NCBI RefSeq assembly: GCF_016093545.1
Contig: NZ_JADKYX010000003.1
Coordinates: forward strand, 186,001-250,000
Length of the DNA: 64,000 bases
Reading direction: 5' to 3'
From: Massilia rhizosphaerae
GTDB taxonomy: Bacteria > Pseudomonadota > Gammaproteobacteria > Burkholderiales > Burkholderiaceae_D
The notes beneath the pieces are model-generated. The model was not told the origin of the DNA. It saw only the letters and a list, made by a program, of their open reading frames with translations, and did no database searches. This document shows, one piece after another, positions 44,790 through 53,164 of this stretch. The translations under genes were made by a program, and so were the position numbers. Every line of letters begins with the position of its first letter. The first letter of the stretch is position 1.

Positions 44790-46001
44790 ATGGGCGAGCC
44801 GGTACGTTTCGATTCGGGTGCGGGGGCGGACATGCCGCGGCAGGCTGCACAGGCGCGGCCGGACATGGCGGCCGGCGCCCGGCCGCCGCGCGTGATCGCC
44901 ATCGACCTGCTGCGCGGCCTCGCCGTGATGGGCATGATCATGGTCGCCTACGCGGGCGGCTGGGACCACCGCTTCACGTTCCTGACGCATGCCGACTGGC
45001 GCGGCTTCGCCATCGCCGACATGATCTTTCCGGCCTTCCTGTTCTGCGCGGGCGCCGCGCTGCCGTACGCGCTGGGGCGCCGGGCGGGCGAGGGCAGGAC
45101 GGCCCTCGTCGGCCACGTGCTGCGCCGCGCGGCCGCGCTCATCCTGCTGGGCGTGTTCCTGAACCTGCTGCCGGGCTTCGACTTCGCGCACGTGCGCCTG
45201 CCGGGCATCCTGCAGCGCATCGGTCTGTGCTACGCCATCGTGGGCACCGGCTGCGCGCTGGCGCTGCGCCGCGGCGGTTTGTCCGTGTCCGCCCTGGTGA
45301 CGGCCAGCGCCGTGCTGCTGGCGGGCTATGCCTGCCTGCTGCTCGCGTGGGAGGCGCCGGGTTGCGGCCGCGCCTGCTTCGACTCCGCCAACGCGCTGCC
45401 GGCCGTCGTCGACCGCGCCGTGTTCGGCGTGCCGCACCTGTGGCCGTGGGGACGGACGGGCGACATCGTCACCTACGATCCGGAAGGGCTCGTCGCCACG
45501 CTGGGCGCCCTCGTCAACGTGCTGCTGGGGGTGACGGCGTCCGTCCTGCTCATGCGGTCGCACAAGCGTGCCACGCTGACGGCCCTCGCCGTCGCCGGCG
45601 TGCTCTGCCTGCTGGCCGGTCTCCTGCTCGATCCGCTCATCCCGGTCGTCAAGAAGCTGTGGACGCCCAGCTTTGCCCTGCTGTCGGGCGGCTTCACGCT
45701 GCTGGCCCTGCTCGTCCTGATGCGCCTCGCGCCGCCCGGCCGGGAGGCGCCCGCGTGGACCCGGCCGGTGCTGGCGTTCGGCACCAATGCGACGCTGGCC
45801 TTCGTCGGCATCACGCTGATCGATACGGCGATGCAGCTGCCGCTGGGCGCGCGCAGCGGGCACGACCTGCTGGCGGGATGGCTGGCGCGCGCGATCCCGG
45901 AGCCGCGCGTCGCCTCGGCCGCGTATTCGGCCCTGCTGCTGTGTGTGCTCGGGGCGGGGCTGTGGCAGTTGTACAAGCGGCGCATCGTCATCCGGATCTG
46001 A
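44790..46001 (+). CDS. HGSNAT/NagX-like membrane acyltransferase (DUF5009/DUF1624)
   Basis: This 403-residue protein with about eleven membrane helices starts with PRVIAIDLLRGLAVMGMIMVAYAGGWD and FADMIFPAFLFCAGAALPYAL, the DUF5009/heparan-alpha-glucosaminide N-acetyltransferase pattern. Bacterial NagX members accompany N-acetylglucosamine use. The long N-terminal tail before PRVIAID (34 residues, with AQARPDMAAG) may be unstructured. It has a GGGG-rich ribosome site and a LacI-type operator upstream, which fits sugar-responsive control. Confidence 0.86.
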   Translation: MGEPVRFDSGAGADMPRQAAQARPDMAAGARPPRVIAIDLLRGLAVMGMIMVAYAGGWDHRFTFLTHADWRGFAIADMIFPAFLFCAGAALPYALGRRAGEGRTALVGHVLRRAAALILLGVFLNLLPGFDFAHVRLPGILQRIGLCYAIVGTGCALALRRGGLSVSALVTASAVLLAGYACLLLAWEAPGCGRACFDSANALPAVVDRAVFGVPHLWPWGRTGDIVTYDPEGLVATLGALVNVLLGVTASVLLMRSHKRATLTALAVAGVLCLLAGLLLDPLIPVVKKLWTPSFALLSGGFTLLALLVLMRLAPPGREAPAWTRPVLAFGTNATLAFVGITLIDTAMQLPLGARSGHDLLAGWLARAIPEPRVASAAYSALLLCVLGAGLWQLYKRRIVIRI

Positions 46002-46045
46002 CAAAACGGCGTATGCTGGCGGTCACTTCAACCGGAGCCAGGCAA

Positions 46046-46162
46046 ATGACGCGTTTGACCGCAGCGGATTTCGACCCCGAGGTATTAAAGCTGTTCGACG
46101 GCTATGTGCATGGACGCGTGTCGCGCCGGACGATGGCCTTCTTCAAGGCGAAGCTGGCGTAG
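46046..46162 (+). pseudogene. N-terminal fragment of a dienelactone-hydrolase-family gene
   Basis: These 38 codons encode MTRLTAADFDPEVLKLF followed by DGYVHGRVSRR, very like the N-terminus of YghX-type dienelactone hydrolases, where the helix is followed by EFL and a twin-arginine-like signal. Here the reading frame changes to unrelated residues (TMAFFKAKLA) and stops. The rest of the hydrolase is missing, replaced by the next gene. A good ribosome site (CGGAG) survives. Confidence 0.6.
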
Positions 46163-46716
46163 TGGAACGGCTGGCCGAACTGCGGGCGCTGATCGCGTCC
46201 GACGCGCGGCGGATGCGCGTGCTCCACATCGTGCGCGACCTCGGCCTGCCCGATTGCTGGGTCGCGGCCGGGTTCGTGCGCAACCGCGTGTGGGATCATC
46301 TGCACGGGCGCGCGGCGTCGCCCTTGTCGCACGATATCGACGTGATCTGGTTCGACCCGCAGACGTGCGATGCGGGGCGCGACGCCGCGCTGGAGGCGGC
46401 GTTGCGGGACCGGGACGGCACGCTCGCGTGGTCCGTCAAGAACCAGGCGCGCATGCATGTGCGCAATGGGGACAGCCCGTACCGCTGCGCCATCGACGCG
46501 ATGCGGTACTGGCCGGAGACCGCGACGGCCGTCGGCGTCCGTCTAGATCCGCGGGGCGAGATCGAGGTCGCGGCGCCGCTCGGGCTGGACGACCTGTTCG
46601 GGCTGATCGTCCGGCCCACCGTGCGGTTCGTCGCGGAGAAACATGACGTTTATCTTGACCGCGTCCGCTCCAAGAACTGGCCCCACGACTGGCCCGGCCT
46701 GCGCTTTTCCCGCTAA
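46162..46716 (+). CDS. nucleotidyltransferase-family protein (DUF925-like)
   Basis: This 184-residue protein is of the COG3575 nucleotidyltransferase-like family. The signature LPDCWVAAGFVRNRVWDHLHG precedes SHDIDVIWFDPQT, where the Asp residues mimic the pol-beta metal site, and WSVKNQARMHVRNGDSPY, AIDAMRYWPETATAVGVRLD are typical. The GTG start overlaps the TAG of the hydrolase fragment; an ATG at 46213 is the alternative. Its substrate is unknown. Confidence 0.78.
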   Translation: MERLAELRALIASDARRMRVLHIVRDLGLPDCWVAAGFVRNRVWDHLHGRAASPLSHDIDVIWFDPQTCDAGRDAALEAALRDRDGTLAWSVKNQARMHVRNGDSPYRCAIDAMRYWPETATAVGVRLDPRGEIEVAAPLGLDDLFGLIVRPTVRFVAEKHDVYLDRVRSKNWPHDWPGLRFSR

Positions 46717-46720
46717 CCGA

Positions 46721-46940
46721 AAATTCGGGTCAGAAATTCGGGGTCAGAGCACTTTTGCTCGTAAATTCGGGGTCAGAGCACTTTTTGGAGCAATGTCTGG
46801 ACCGCATTTTATCGGCAGAGGTCCCCATGCCCGTAGTGGTGCCGACCGGGATTGCGTCGGAAACGTGCGCTTGCTGAATCCCAAGATCAATTGATCGAAC
46901 ATTCGCTCTGACCCCGAATTTATGCTCTGACCCCGAATTT
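46721..46940. repeat. cluster of AAATTCGGGGTCAGAGC repeats, inverted at the right end
   Basis: Three direct copies of AAATTCGGGGTCAGAGC lie at the left (46721-46733 shortened, 46734-46756 and 46763-46786, the last two followed by ACTTTT) and two inverted copies at the right (46905-46921 and 46924-46940). They bracket about 120 bases without a convincing ORF. The arrangement resembles a non-autonomous transposon or a REP/REPIN-like element of about 220 bp; such GGGGTCAGA ends occur near RAYT-type transposases. No transposase is seen. Confidence 0.75.
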
Positions 46941-46953
46941 GGATGGAAAAACA

Positions 46954-46975
46954 AAAGGCACCCGAAGGTGCCTTT
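46954..46975 (-). terminator. intrinsic terminator of rpoH
   Basis: On the minus strand, nine-base arms AAAGGCACC and GGTGCCTTT enclose a UUCG tetraloop, followed by TGTTTTT. It lies about 20 bp after the rpoH stop. Confidence 0.9.
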
Positions 46976-46996
46976 GTCGTTGGCCGGCAGGATGGC

Positions 46997-47887
<891 letters not shown>

Positions 47888-48017
47888 AGTCACTCCCTCT
47901 GTTTAAGCTGCTGCATCGTCTCGCCATCTCCAGGGCCCCGAAGGCGCCACCGGCTGGCTTGCGTCGGGATGCTGACGGTGCTATCAAAACCATTTCCCGC
48001 GATAGTCTGACGTAATA

Positions 48018-48044
48018 TTAGCACTCTCTCGAGGTGAGTGCTAG
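48018..48044 (-). promoter_or_regulatory. CIRCE element (HrcA-binding site) upstream of rpoH
   Basis: TTAGCACTC, nine bases, then GAGTGCTAG: the two arms match the CIRCE consensus at 17 of 18 positions. CIRCE sites are bound by the heat-shock repressor HrcA. The site lies about 131 bp before the rpoH start, linking sigma32 level to the GroE-HrcA feedback loop. A TAATAT hexamer, oriented toward rpoH, is right beside it. The remaining 48045-48331 shows no gene. Confidence 0.9.
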
Positions 48045-48331
48045 GCGCCACCATATTCCTGATGGCGTGTTTAAGTTTCAGTAAAGTATTGCTATCAGGA
48101 ATCAAAAAACCGGTTCGATTCAACTGTAGAGCAGGTACGAGCAATTTGGTTGATAGGGATCAAATATGGCGCTCGTATCGTTTGAAATTTGTAGAAGACA
48201 GATTAGGCGACCCGTGATGCACCTTCTGTTGGATGCCGCACGTTGCCTTGTAGGCGCATGCCTCGCCTGCGCTGCTGGATTAGACTGGCCAGCAGCGGAC
48301 GGGTTCACGGGACGGCAGCCTATTGCGCGCT

Positions 48332-48976
48332 TTAAATCGGCTGAACGGCGGCCCAAGTGGCGGGAAGACGGTCGAAACTGTCAAGCCATGGAGGAAGCTT
48401 TGGGTCAAGCCAGCCGATCACCTCGACACCTTTATCGTGCAGGTCGATCAGGGACGGGCTCAGCCAAAGTAGTTGTTCATGGTGGAAAACACGGTTTCTC
48501 AACTCGCGGATCTGGTTGAGTGCGGATGAAATAGTGTGGCGCTGGCGCTTGGGTTTTGGACAGCGCGGAAAAACCAGGCGCAGGTCTTTCCATAGGATAG
48601 CCTGGAACTGGACGTTGAATAGAGAACTCCAGAAACCAAAGGGCAGCTCGGCAATGATTTTGTCCGGCGTGAGCGCTTCGGATCGGCGCTGCAATTTTGC
48701 TTTCGCATTGCTCACCTCGCGCACTTGCCAAGCGAATGACGGGTCGTCGATCCAGACCTCCCGCCAGTCCGCGCGTTTGTACAGGGCTGCCAGACGCTGG
48801 TGGGCACCATTTTTTAAGGCGATCTCAAGCACGTTCAGCACGGGCATCGTCGCTTCTGCCAGGAGCATATTGTTCACATATGCTCTCGCTGCCCTGATGT
48901 CGTCACCGTTACACGAGGCACGATAACGTCCCAGCCGTGCCACAGAGAAGTGTTTTTCGAGGTCGCTCCAGTCCAT
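48332..48976 (-). CDS. Abi-like HEPN-domain protein (abortive-infection type)
   Basis: This 214-residue protein has the Abi_2/AbiF-type layout: an N-terminal start WSDLEKHFSVARLGRYRASCNGDD, a central segment LLAEATMPVLNVLEIALKNG, and near the end NQIRELRNRVFHHEQLLWL, which holds the HEPN Rx4-6H signature (RNRVFHH, about residue 165). Such HEPN proteins are RNA-cleaving toxins in phage defence or toxin-antitoxin systems. The gene lies in a lower-GC patch (about 48.05-49.0 kb) between core genes rpoH and ftsX, so it is probably acquired. No protein antitoxin (MNT or other) adjoins it; a structured RNA starts 48 bp upstream, divergently. Confidence 0.8.
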   Translation of the reverse strand: MDWSDLEKHFSVARLGRYRASCNGDDIRAARAYVNNMLLAEATMPVLNVLEIALKNGAHQRLAALYKRADWREVWIDDPSFAWQVREVSNAKAKLQRRSEALTPDKIIAELPFGFWSSLFNVQFQAILWKDLRLVFPRCPKPKRQRHTISSALNQIRELRNRVFHHEQLLWLSPSLIDLHDKGVEVIGWLDPKLPPWLDSFDRLPATWAAVQPI

Positions 48977-48988
48977 GGGGCATCATCT

Positions 48989-49017
48989 TTGATGATCGGT
49001 GCGTACGATGATATACT
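48989..49017 (+). promoter_or_regulatory. sigma70 promoter for the Abi-adjacent small RNA
   Basis: TTGATG (48989-48994) and TATACT (49012-49017) are spaced 17 bp apart. It points away from the Abi gene and gives a start point near 49024. Confidence 0.78.
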
Positions 49018-49023
49018 GCGGAT

Positions 49024-49149
49024 GCAGCCCTAGGTTTTGTCCTCTCCCGGCCTCCATACCGGTGATGACGCTAGGTCAGTTTTTGGTCCCGTTCTGCGGG
49101 ACCACCCCGGATTCGACACAAACCCGCCCCCGTGGCGGGTTTGTTTTTT
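49024..49149 (+). ncRNA. candidate structured small RNA next to the Abi/HEPN gene (abiF-RNA-like)
   Basis: About 126 nt, flanked by a good promoter and an intrinsic terminator, with no ORF. A CCTAG/CTAGG helix (49029-49033 with 49071-49075) encloses a CCGG/CCGG hairpin (49047-49062). Next comes a 7-bp hairpin GGTCCCG/CGGGACC (49085-49103) with a 5-nt loop, a single-stranded stretch, and the terminal hairpin. Abi_2/AbiF genes are reported to be accompanied by a conserved structured RNA, so an RNA partner or antitoxin for the HEPN protein is the favoured reading. It is an inference. Confidence 0.62.
49120..49149 (+). terminator. intrinsic terminator of the small RNA
   Basis: Nine-base arms AAACCCGCC and GGCGGGTTT with a 5-nt loop, then G and six T residues. 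The T-run is on the + strand only, so it serves the small RNA and not the converging ftsX. Confidence 0.9.
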
Positions 49150-49167
49150 GCAGACGACCTGACGCAA

Positions 49168-50088
49168 TCAGTTCAAGCGCGCCAGATGCCTCTGCACCGA
49201 CAACATGGCGCCGACGAGCCCCAGCCCCGCGCTGATCGCCAGCAGTGCCGCCATGTCCAGCGGCGGCAGCGGGTTCAGCTGGAAGTCCGATGCGTACAGG
49301 CGGGCGAACTCGGCGATGGCCGTGTTCAGCGGACGCAGCGCCAGCGCCACCGCGCCCAGCGCCACGCCGCCCGCACACAGGCCCAGCAGGGCGCCCGTGT
49401 AGTAGAACGGGCGGTGGATGAAGTTGTCGGTCGCGCCCAGCAGTTTCGACACGGCGATTTCTTCGCGCTGCGTCAGCACCTGCAGGCGGATCGTGTTGAA
49501 CACGACGGCGATGACGACGACGCCCAGCGTGACCGCGAGCAGCAGCAGCGCCAGGCGCAGCACGCCCAGCAGGGCGGCCAGGCGCTTGACCCAGGCCGAG
49601 TCGACCTGCACGGCATCGACGCCCGGCAGGGCGCGCATCTGCTCGGCGAGGCCGTCCACGCGCGCGGCGTCGGCACGGCTGGTAAAACCTTCGAGCTTCA
49701 TCACATAACTGTCCGGCAGCGGATTGTCGCCCAGCGTGTCGATCACGTCGGTCAGGCCGCTCTTTTCCTTGAGGCTGGACAATGCCTGCTCGCGCGGCAC
49801 GAAGGTGATTTTCGCGTGGGTGCCGCGCAGGATCTGGCGCAGCTGCGGCGCCAGCGCCTGGGCCTGGTCGCGCGGGGTGTCGGCCTTGACGAACAGGCTG
49901 AGTTCCGGATCGACGGACAATTCTTGCGACAGGGGCCGGACGTTGTCGAGCAGGGTCACGCCGGCGAAGGGCAGGGCGAGCGCGACGGCGATGACGAGCA
50001 CGTTGAACAGGAAGCTGCCCGGCGCCTTGCGCACGTGCGACAGCGCGGCGCCGAGGGCGAAGCGGTGCTGGCGGAACCAGACGTTCAT
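49168..50088 (-). CDS. ftsX: cell-division protein FtsX
   Basis: This 306-residue membrane protein, with four helices (one near residue 25-45, three in the C-terminal half) and a periplasmic loop after the first, pairs with FtsE at the septum, where it activates peptidoglycan hydrolases. The C-terminal FtsX domain has RLQVLTQREEIAVSKLLGATDNFI. It overlaps ftsE by 4 bp. Confidence 0.94.
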   Translation of the reverse strand: MNVWFRQHRFALGAALSHVRKAPGSFLFNVLVIAVALALPFAGVTLLDNVRPLSQELSVDPELSLFVKADTPRDQAQALAPQLRQILRGTHAKITFVPREQALSSLKEKSGLTDVIDTLGDNPLPDSYVMKLEGFTSRADAARVDGLAEQMRALPGVDAVQVDSAWVKRLAALLGVLRLALLLLAVTLGVVVIAVVFNTIRLQVLTQREEIAVSKLLGATDNFIHRPFYYTGALLGLCAGGVALGAVALALRPLNTAIAEFARLYASDFQLNPLPPLDMAALLAISAGLGLVGAMLSVQRHLARLN

Positions 50089-50750
50089 GCGGCACCTCCG
50101 GTCACCTGGCCATGTTCGATGCGGATCACGCGCGCGGCGCGGTCCAGGATTTGGTCGTCATGGCTGGAGATGACGCAGGTCACGCCGACGGCGTGAAACG
50201 CATGCAGCGCGTCGATGACCCGGTCGGCCGCGGCGCGGTCCAGGTTCGCGGTCGGCTCGTCGGCCAGGATGATCTGCGGGCGGTTGACGATGGCGCGCGC
50301 GATCGCCACGCGCTGCTGTTCGCCGCCCGACAGTTCCATCGGCAGCGCCAGCGCGCGGTCGAGCAGGTCGACCTTGTCCAGCGCCGCGCGGGCGCGCTGC
50401 TCGGCCTGGGCGCGGGTCGCGCCGGTGACGATCAGCGGCAGCATCACGTTGGCCAGCAGGTGGCGGTCGTTCAGCAGGCGCTGGTTCTGGAAGATCAGGC
50501 CGAGGTTGCGGCGCAGGAACGGAATGCCGGCCCGGCGGATGCGGCCGACGTCCTGCCCGTTCACGATCACGCGGCCGGACGTGGGGCGCTCGATGGCGGC
50601 CACCATCTTCATGAGGGTGGACTTGCCGGCGCCGGACGGGCCGGCCAGGTACACCAGCTCGCCCTTGGCGATGTTCAGCGACACGCCGGACAGCGCGAGC
50701 GTGGCGGCGGAATCCGAGTACTTCTTGGAGACGGACTGGAATTCGATCAT
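50085..50750 (-). CDS. ftsE: cell-division ATP-binding protein FtsE
   Basis: This 221-residue ATPase has Walker A GPSGAGKSTLMK near residue 36, the signature LSGGEQQRVAIARA and Walker B IILADEPTANLD. It works with FtsX in divisome activation. It starts 8 bp after the ftsY end and overlaps ftsX by 4 bp, giving the ftsY-ftsE-ftsX operon order. Confidence 0.96.
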   Translation of the reverse strand: MIEFQSVSKKYSDSAATLALSGVSLNIAKGELVYLAGPSGAGKSTLMKMVAAIERPTSGRVIVNGQDVGRIRRAGIPFLRRNLGLIFQNQRLLNDRHLLANVMLPLIVTGATRAQAEQRARAALDKVDLLDRALALPMELSGGEQQRVAIARAIVNRPQIILADEPTANLDRAAADRVIDALHAFHAVGVTCVISSHDDQILDRAARVIRIEHGQVTGGAA

Positions 50751-50757
50751 CGTGCGT

Positions 50758-51930
50758 TTATCCCAGCAGCGCCTCGGCGAATTCTTCGGCGCGGAAGGGT
50801 TGCAGGTCCTCCAGCTTCTCGCCCACGCCGATGAAGTACACCGGCACCGGACGGGTGCGTGCGATGGCGGCCAGGATGCCGCCCTTGGCCGTGCCGTCCA
50901 GCTTCGTGATCACGAGGCCGGTCAGCTGCAGCGCGTCGTCGAACGCCTTCACTTGCGCGAGCGCGTTCTGGCCCGTGTTGCCGTCGATGACGAGCAGGAT
51001 CTCGTGCGGCGCATCGATCATGCCCTTGCCGATCACGCGCTTGATCTTCTTGAGTTCTTCCATCAGGTGCAGCTGGGTGGGCAGGCGGCCGGCCGTGTCC
51101 ACCATGACGACGTCCACGCCGCGCGCCTTGCCCGACTGGACGGCGTCGAACGCGACGGCCGCCGGGTCGCCCGAAGCTTGCGAGATCACGGTGACGTTGT
51201 TTCTCTGGCCCCAGACCATCAGCTGTTCACGCGCGGCGGCGCGGAACGTGTCGCCGGCGGCCAGCAGCACGGATTGGTCGTGGCGCTGCATGTGCTTGGC
51301 CAGCTTGCCGATGGTGGTCGTCTTGCCGGCGCCGTTGACGCCCGCGATCATCATCACGAGCGGCTCGTGGCGGCCCAGTTCGAGCGGCTTTTCCAGCGGA
51401 CGCAGCAGGTCGACCAGCAGGTCTTTCAACGCCACCTTGACGGCGGCGGCGTCCAGCAGTTTTTCCTCTTTGACCTTGCGCCGGAGGTTGTCCAGCAGGA
51501 ATTGCGTCGCGTCCATCCCGGCGTCCGACATCAGCAGGGCGGATTCGAGTTCCTCGTACAGGTCTTCGTCGATGCGCGCGCCGACGAACAGCAGCGACAG
51601 ATTGCTCGACGTCTTGGCGAGGCCGGCCTTCAGGCGCGACATCCAGGAGCGCTTGGCTTCCGCTTCGCTGACGGGGCGTTCGGCCGTCTCGGGGAACAGC
51701 TGGCCTTCGTAGCCGGTCGGAGCCTGCGCCGGGGTCGGGGCCGGGGTCAAGGCTTCCGCTGCGGGCGCGGCCGGCGCTTCCTCGGTTGCGCCGAACAGGC
51801 GGCGCAGGAAACCCGGCTGCTCGGCCGACGGCTCGGCCTGCGCGTCGGCGGTCGAGGCGGCAGCCACTGCGGGTTCGACCGCAGCCGGTGTCTCGGCTTC
51901 AGGTTTTTTCTTTTTGAAGAAACTAAACAT
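50758..51930 (-). CDS. ftsY: signal recognition particle receptor FtsY
   Basis: This 390-residue protein has an acidic/Ala-Pro-rich A domain (residues 1-95, starting MFSFFKKKKPEAET) and the NG GTPase core with GVNGAGKTTTIGKLA, DTFRAAAREQL, DTAGRLPTQ and TKLDGTAKGG. It docks the ribosome-SRP complex at the inner membrane. The start with the lysine cluster is chosen over an ATG 31 codons upstream. Confidence 0.96.
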   Translation of the reverse strand: MFSFFKKKKPEAETPAAVEPAVAAASTADAQAEPSAEQPGFLRRLFGATEEAPAAPAAEALTPAPTPAQAPTGYEGQLFPETAERPVSEAEAKRSWMSRLKAGLAKTSSNLSLLFVGARIDEDLYEELESALLMSDAGMDATQFLLDNLRRKVKEEKLLDAAAVKVALKDLLVDLLRPLEKPLELGRHEPLVMMIAGVNGAGKTTTIGKLAKHMQRHDQSVLLAAGDTFRAAAREQLMVWGQRNNVTVISQASGDPAAVAFDAVQSGKARGVDVVMVDTAGRLPTQLHLMEELKKIKRVIGKGMIDAPHEILLVIDGNTGQNALAQVKAFDDALQLTGLVITKLDGTAKGGILAAIARTRPVPVYFIGVGEKLEDLQPFRAEEFAEALLG

Positions 51931-52049
51931 TGTGTATTCGGGAGGGCGGCGGTGTGCCGGATAGGGTCGCGCGTATTCTACCAGAGCGGGCCCGGTTCTC
52001 CTTGCTGGGTAACCGGAAAGCAATCCCAGCCGGCGGCCGCAAGTTTCGT

Positions 52050-52077
52050 TTGACGTGCGTCAGCTCGGCCATACTGT
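52050..52077 (+). promoter_or_regulatory. sigma70-like promoter before the small ORF at 52148
   Basis: TTGACG and TACTGT hexamers are spaced 16 bp apart. The 217-bp gap between ftsY and the small ORF holds nothing else visible. Confidence 0.45.
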
Positions 52078-52147
52078 GGCTAGAATACAGCTCAACATTG
52101 TCATTCCGATCATTGTGCTGGAATTCAGCGCGTAAGCGGTGTAGATT

Positions 52148-52393
52148 GTGGACACCTACAAAACCATGCGTCACACAGAGACGATCGTGAACGTTTCCAG
52201 GTTTCTCAAGAGGCTCATCGTCGGCGATCACGTGGTCGGCAGTTCGGCGGCGCCGTTGCGCAACGTCGTCGTCTGGCTCTTCATCGCCCTCGTCGCCCTG
52301 TTCCTGACCCATCCTTCCAGCCCGGTCAGCGCCTTCGACGCGCCCGTGCCGTGGCCGGCCGAGCTGGGGATCGACGGCAACCTCGTCATGTAA
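52148..52393 (+). CDS. hypothetical small single-pass membrane protein
   Basis: This 81-residue ORF starts at GTG (an ATG at 52166 is possible). It encodes a helical basic segment, then one hydrophobic helix (NVVVWLFIALVALFLTHPSS) and a short outside tail. It is not recognised. It lies between ftsY and the HAD gene on the plus strand with a promoter-like sequence upstream; coding status is uncertain. Confidence 0.4.
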   Translation: MDTYKTMRHTETIVNVSRFLKRLIVGDHVVGSSAAPLRNVVVWLFIALVALFLTHPSSPVSAFDAPVPWPAELGIDGNLVM

Positions 52394-52459
52394 TTCGCCA
52401 CGCCGGTGGCGCCGCTGGTATCCTGTCGTTTCCCAGGGACATCTTTGCATAGCGGCGCC

Positions 52460-53161
52460 ATGAAACACCGACTTTTTCTGTTCGACCTCGACGACACCCT
52501 GCTCGACTTCAAGGCTTCCGAACAATTGTCGTTCGACTGCACGATGCGTGTGCTGGGCCTGGCCACGCAGCCCGACGGGCTGTTCGAGCGCTACCAGGCC
52601 ATCAATATCGCACTCTGGAAACGCTTCGAGACGGGCGGCGTGTCCAAGGACGTGTTGAAAGTGGAACGCTTCCGCCAGACCTTCGACGCCAGCGGGCTCG
52701 ACCTCGACCCGGAAGCGGCCAGCCGCCTGTACCTCGATTCGCTGTCGGACACCGTCGTCCTCATCGACGGCGCGCGCGAACTGTGCGCGACATTGGCCGC
52801 CATCGGCGAAGTGGGCATCATCACGAACGGCGTCGAGCAGATCCAGCACCGCCGCATCGTGAGCGCGGGCCTGCGCGACCACGTGTCGTTCGTGGCCACG
52901 TCCGAGGCGTGCGGCCACGCCAAGCCGGACCGCCGCTTCTTCGAATTCACCGTCAAGATGGCGCGCGCCTTTTCCCATGCGGAGACGGTCATCGTCGGCG
53001 ACCGCCTCGACGCCGACATCCTCGGCGCCAACCGCTTCGGCATCGAAAGCTGCTGGTTCAACCCGGCCGGCCTGGCCAACCACACGGAGGCGCTGCCCAC
53101 GTTCGAGGTGGCGCGCCTGCACGACGTCGTCCCCGCGCTGCGCGGCCTGGCCGTGGCTTGA
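52460..53161 (+). CDS. HAD-superfamily hydrolase, YjjG-type nucleotidase
   Basis: This 233-residue HAD phosphatase has motif I FLFDLDDTLLDF, motif II GIITNGVEQIQ, and motif III/IV AKPDRRFF...IVGDRLDADILGA. The YjjG family dephosphorylates non-canonical pyrimidine nucleotides. The start ATG 52460 is taken because MKHRLFLFDLDDT is the usual N-terminus. It faces the TPP enzyme gene with a 3-bp gap. Confidence 0.88.
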   Translation: MKHRLFLFDLDDTLLDFKASEQLSFDCTMRVLGLATQPDGLFERYQAINIALWKRFETGGVSKDVLKVERFRQTFDASGLDLDPEAASRLYLDSLSDTVVLIDGARELCATLAAIGEVGIITNGVEQIQHRRIVSAGLRDHVSFVATSEACGHAKPDRRFFEFTVKMARAFSHAETVIVGDRLDADILGANRFGIESCWFNPAGLANHTEALPTFEVARLHDVVPALRGLAVA

Positions 53162-53164
53162 GAC

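Noticed and set aside
48166-48519. 118-codon plus-strand frame between rpoH and the Abi gene
   Set aside because: It overlaps the Abi coding end, has no ribosome site and an unlikely composition.
49120-49149. the hairpin as terminator for ftsX
   Set aside because: The T-run lies on the + strand; on the ftsX strand the hairpin is followed by GTGTCG, so it serves the small RNA.
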